Of a stretch of 64,000 nucleotides of DNA, positions 60,775 to 64,000 are shown piece after piece (positions within the stretch are counted from its first letter, which is position 1; the number at the start of each line of letters is the position of its first letter). Source of the DNA: Pratylenchus scribneri (Eukaryota > Nematoda > Chromadorea > Rhabditida > Pratylenchidae); contig JAQSEB010000079.1 in NCBI GenBank assembly GCA_030063045.1, positions 248,001 through 312,000 on the forward strand, read 5' to 3'. A program made the translations under genes and the position numbers. Below the pieces are notes generated by a model. That model saw nothing but the letters and a program-made list of their open reading frames with translations, ran no database searches and was not told the DNA's origin.

Positions 60775-61720
60775 TGGTTATGCAAGAAGAGAACCGAGCC
60801 ATTACTAGGCGTGAAAGAGTAGGGAAGAGAACCGAGGCACAACTAGGCGTGAAAGAGTAGGGAAGAGGACCGAGGCATTACTAGGCGTGAAAGAGTAGGG
60901 AAGAGGACCGAGACATTACTAGGCGTGAAAGAGTAGGGAAGAGGACCGAGGCATTACTAGGCGTGAAAGAGTAGGGAAGAGGACCGAGACATTACTAGGC
61001 GTGAAAGAGTAGGGAAGAGGACCGAGACATTACTAGGCGTGAAAGAGTAGGGAAGAGGACCGAGACATTACTAGGCGTGAAAGAGTAGGGAAGAGGACCG
61101 AGGCATTACTAGGCGTGAAAGAGTAAGCAAGAGAACCGAGCCATTACTAGGCGTGAAAGAGTAGGGAAGAGGACCGAGGCATTACTAGGCGTGATAAAGT
61201 AGGGAAGAGGACCGAGGCATTACTAGGCGTGAAAGAGTAGGGAAGAGGACCGAGAGATTACTAGGCGTGAAAAAGTAGGGAAGAGGACCGAGGCACAACT
61301 AGGCGTGAAAGAGTAGGGAAAAGAACCGAAGCCCTACTAGGCGTGGTTATGCAAGAAGAGAACCGAGCCATTACTAGGCGTGAAAGAGTAGGGAAGAGAA
61401 CCGAGGCATTACTAGGCGTGAAAGAGTAGGGAAGAGAACCGAGACATTACTAGGCGTGAAAGAGTAGGGAAGAGGACCGAGGCATTACTAGGCGTGAAAG
61501 AGTAAGCAAGAGAACCGAGGCATTACTAGGCGTGAAAGAGTAGGGAAGAGAACCGAGACATTAATAGGCGTGAAAGAGTAGGGAAGAGAACCGAGGCACA
61601 ACTAGGCGTGAAAGAGTAGGGAAAAGAACCGAAGCCCTACTAGGCGTGGTTATGCAAGAAGAGAACCGAGCCATTACTAGGCGTGAAAGAGTAGGGAAGA
61701 GAACCGAAGCCCTACTAGGC
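60775..61720. repeat. Irregular marker cluster
   Basis: Marker spacings here are 569, 303 and 75 bp (markers 60774, 61343, 61646, 61721). The 75-bp interval is the smallest in the window: one ordinary unit between two short ones. It gives the only local 75-bp (25-codon) period, which is why a longer open frame appears on the minus strand at 61561-61749. Confidence 0.85.
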
Positions 61721-61749
61721 GTGGTTATGCAAGAAGAGAACCGAGGCAT
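61561..61749 (-). other. Spurious 62-codon open frame inside the satellite
   Basis: The frame reads a 25-residue repeat twice (MPRFSSCITT... then MARFSSCITT...) and ends in FHAY. It comes entirely from satellite monomers. On the minus strand each monomer has stops (TAG-TAA or TAG-TAG) in one frame only. A 38-bp step rotates that frame, so openings are normally at most 114 bp. Each 37-bp unit turns the rotation back. Two short units 75 bp apart keep one frame clear for about 264 bp. No ribosome-binding, splice or codon-use evidence supports translation. I do not regard it as a gene. Confidence 0.9.
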
Positions 61750-64000
61750 TACTAGGCGTGAAAGAGTAGGGAAGAGGACCGAGACATTACTAGGCGTGAA
61801 AGAGTAGGGAAGAGGACCGAGGCATTACTAGGCGTGAAAGAGTAGGGAAGAGGACCGAGACATTACTAGGCGTGAAAGAGTAGGGAAGAGGACCGAGACA
61901 TTACTAGGCGTGAAAGAGTAGGGAAGAGGACCGAGACATTACTAGGCGTGAAAGAGTAGGGAAGAGGACCGAGGCATTACTAGGCGTGAAAGAGTAAGCA
62001 AGAGAACCGAGGCATTACTAGGCGCGAAAGAATATGGAAGAGAACCGAGGCATTACTTGGCGTGAAAGAGTAAGCAAGAGAACCGAGCCATTACTAGGCG
62101 TGAAAGAGTAGGGAAGAGAACCGAGACATTACTAGGCGTGAAAGAGTAGGGAAGAGAACCGAGGCATTACTAGGCGTGAAAGAGTAAGCAAGAGAACCGA
62201 GCCATTACTAGGCGTGAAAGAATAGGGAAGAGGACCGAGGCATTACTAGGCGTGAAAAAGTAGGGAAGAGAACCGAGGCATTACTAGGCGTGAAAGAGTA
62301 GGGAAGAGAACCGAAGCCCTACTAGGCGTGGTTATGCAAGAAGAGAACCGAGCCATTACTAGGCGTGAAAGAGTAGGGAAGAGGACCGAGACATTACTAG
62401 GCGTGAAAGAGTAGGGAAGAGGACCGAGGCATTACTAGGCGTGAAAGAGTAGGGAAGAGGACCGAGACATTACTAGGCGTGAAAGAGTAGGGAAGAGGAC
62501 CGAGCCATTACTAGGCGTGAAAGAGTAGGGAAGAGAACCGAGGCACAACTAGGCGTGAAAGAGTAGGGAAGAGGACCGAGGCATTACTAGGCGTGAAAGA
62601 GTAGGGAAGAGGATCGAGACATTACTAGGCGTGAAAGAGTAGGGAAGAGGACCGAGGCATTACTAGGCGTGAAAGAGTAAGCAAGAGAACCGAGGCATTA
62701 CTAGGCGCGAAAGAATATGGAAGAGAACCGAGGCATTACTTGGCGTGAAAGAGTAAGCAAGAGAACCGAGCCATTACTAGGCGTGAAAGAGTAGGGAAGA
62801 GAACCGAGACATTACTAGGCGTGAAAGAGTAGGGAAGAGAACCGAGGCATTACTAGGCGTGAAAGAGTAAGCAAGAGAACCGAGCCATTACTAGGCGTGA
62901 AAGAATAGGGAAGAGGACCGAGGCATTACTAGGCGTGAAAAAGTAGGGAAGAGAACCGAGGCATTACTAGGCGTGAAAGAGTAGGGAAGAGAACCGAAGC
63001 CCTACTAGGCGTGGTTATGCAAGAAGAGAACCGAGCCATTACTAGGCGTGAAAGAGTAGGGAAGAAAACCGAGGCATTACTAGGCGTGAAAGAGTAGGGA
63101 AGAGGACCGAGGCATTACTAGGCGTGAAAAAGTAGGGAAGAGAACCGAGGCATTACTAGGCGTGAAAGAGTAGGGAAGAGAACCGAAGCCCTACTAGGCG
63201 TGGTTATGCAAGAAGAGAACCGAGCCATTACTAGGCGTGAAAGAGTAGGGAAGAGAACCGAGGCACAACTAGGCGTGAAAGAGTAGGGAAGAGGACCGAG
63301 GCATTACTAGGCGTGAAAGAGTAGGGAAGAGGACCGAGACATTACTAGGCGTGAAAGAGTAGGGAAGAGGACCGAGGCATTACTAGGCGTGAAAGAGTAG
63401 GGAAGAGGACCGAGACATTACTAGGCGTGAAAGAGTAGGGAAGAGGACCGAGACATTACTAGGCGTGAAAGAGTAGGGAAGAGGACCGAGACATTACTAG
63501 GCGTGAAAGAGTAGGGAAGAGGACCGAGGCATTACTAGGCGTGATAAAGTAGGGAAGAGGACCGAGAGATTACTAGGCGTGAAAAAGTAGGGAAGAGGAC
63601 CGAGGCACAACTAGGCGTGAAAGAGTAGGGAAAAGAACCGAAGCCCTACTAGGCGTGGTTATGCAAGAAGAGAACCGAGCCATTACTAGGCGTGAAAGAG
63701 TAGGGAAGAGGACCGAGGCATTACTAGGCGTGAAAGAGTAAGCAAGAGAACCGAGGCATTACTAGGCGTGAAAGAGTAGGGAAGAGAACCGAGACATTAC
63801 TAGGCGTGAAAGAGTAGGGAAGAGGACCGAGGCATTACTAGGCGTGAAAGAGTAAGCAAGAGAACCGAGGCATTACTAGGCGTGAAAGAGTAGGGAAGAG
63901 AACCGAGACATTACTAGGCGTGAAAGAGTAGGGAAGAGGACCGAGGCATTACTAGGCGTGAAAGAGTAAGCAAGAGAACCGAGGCATTACTAGGCGTGAA

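Larger units (their letters stand above)
1..64000. repeat. 38-bp satellite array filling the whole window
   Basis: Seen directly: every part of the window is a direct tandem repeat with a 38-bp period, all in one orientation. The core motifs in order are GTAGGGAAGAG, R, ACCGAG, V, then CATTACTAGGCGTGAAAGA. From the GTG at 31 to the GTG at 63996 there are 63,965 bp, which equals 1,686 periods of 38 bp minus 103 one-base-shorter units. Neither edge of the array is present. I saw no inverted units, transposon insertions or unique sequence. The array is about 53% GC, and the + strand is about 70% purine. Inference: a eukaryotic heterochromatic satellite; centromeric, subtelomeric or sex-chromosome location cannot be decided from this sequence. 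Confidence 0.98.
47156..64000. repeat. Zone IV of the array
   Basis: Marker units start at 47156, 47839, 48332, 48521, 48976, 49431, 50114, 51025, 51442, 51745, 52428, 52807, 53490, 54173, 54362, 54931, 55348, 55879, 56942, 57625, 57814, 58383, 58800, 59331, 60774, 61343, 61646, 61721, 62328, 63011, 63200 and 63655. Zone-specific variants are GGATCGAG (GATC at 47933, 50398, 53774, 57226, 62612), GAAAACCGAG (from about 48,386) and five-unit blocks of 189 bp. ATTACTTGG, absent since zone I, returns here in GCGCG-associated units. The array continues past the window end. Confidence 0.85.

Noticed and set aside
61561..61749. Protein-coding gene of 62 codons
   Set aside because: It is built entirely of satellite units, is explained by the 75-bp spacing of two short units, and has no homolog-like composition or gene context.
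1..64000. CRISPR array
   Set aside because: Repeat length (38 bp) is in the CRISPR range, but there are no spacers: the repeats abut directly, and no cas genes are present.
1..64000. Repeat protein encoded by the 38-bp unit
   Set aside because: 38 is not a multiple of 3, and stops occur in every frame within three units on both strands, so no long translation is possible.
1..64000. Telomeric or subtelomeric TTAGGG-type repeat
   Set aside because: Units contain GTAGGG, but it is a fixed part of a 38-bp monomer and no short telomere-type repeat run occurs.
1..64000. CENP-B box
   Set aside because: I looked on both strands for TTCG followed by CGGGA with the usual spacing and found no match in any monomer variant.
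1..64000. G-quadruplex array
   Set aside because: Each unit has only one GGG run, and runs are about 38 bp apart, too far for canonical intramolecular quadruplexes.
1..64000. RNA polymerase III B box on the minus strand (GGTTCTCTTCC)
   Set aside because: It resembles GGTTCGANNCC but lacks the central CGA, and I could not place a convincing A box upstream.
1..64000. Blocks as multiples of five units (190-bp nucleosome phasing)
   Set aside because: The 569-bp (15-unit) and 189-bp (5-unit) blocks suggested it, but the other common blocks contain 9, 11, 12, 14 and 18 units, and only about 30 of 102 intervals are multiples of five.
1..64000. Transposon insertions or unique islands
   Set aside because: Marker spacing is exactly 38n-1 throughout, which leaves no room for inserted sequence.

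Overview
The whole 64 kb window is one uninterrupted satellite DNA array. It is a head-to-tail tandem repeat with a 38-bp monomer, all units in the same orientation. I see no gene, RNA gene, transposon, unique flank or array edge. An array this long, with higher-order structure and no genes, points to a eukaryotic nuclear genome in a heterochromatic (pericentromeric, centromeric, subtelomeric or sex-chromosome) block. The sequence does not let me name the species or the chromosomal position. The monomer is about 53% GC, strongly purine-rich on the + strand (about 70% A+G) and carries two CpGs.

The organisation is nested. Level 1 is the 38-bp monomer, with a small set of recurring variant positions. 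Level 2 is a set of blocks delimited by 103 copies of a distinctive 37-bp monomer (GTGGTTATGCAAGAAGAG in place of the usual GTGAAAGAGTAGGGAAGAG). All 102 spacings between these markers are exactly 38n-1 bp, so I find no other net insertion or deletion across 1,686 periods. Level 3 is a set of direct segmental duplications about 1 to 4 kb long, repeated at offsets of 2466, 2772, 5883, 6942, 12062, 13467, 19042 and 3452 bp. Most are supported by shared private variants.

Four zones can be told apart by diagnostic variants. Zone I (about 1-9,050) has GTGGAT markers, two 61-monomer blocks and a nested 570-bp duplication. Zone II (about 9,050-20,560) is built on 569/1291-bp spacings and contains a 3.4-kb duplication. 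Zone III (about 20,565-47,155) has eight copies of a 0.95-1.29 kb block and the GATAAAG, GAGAGATT and ATTAATAGG variants. Zone IV (about 47,156-64,000) has 683-bp blocks plus GGATCGAG and GAAAACCGAG variants. The ATTACTTGG variant is confined to zones I and IV; its relative ATTATTTGG is confined to zones II and III.

Nothing suggests a protein-based system. The one longer open frame (61561-61749, minus strand) is explained by two 37-bp units 75 bp apart, which hold the reading frame for two extra repeats. The real interest is the evolutionary record: mosaic monomers at deletion junctions, stepwise variant accumulation and long-range copying inside a satellite.
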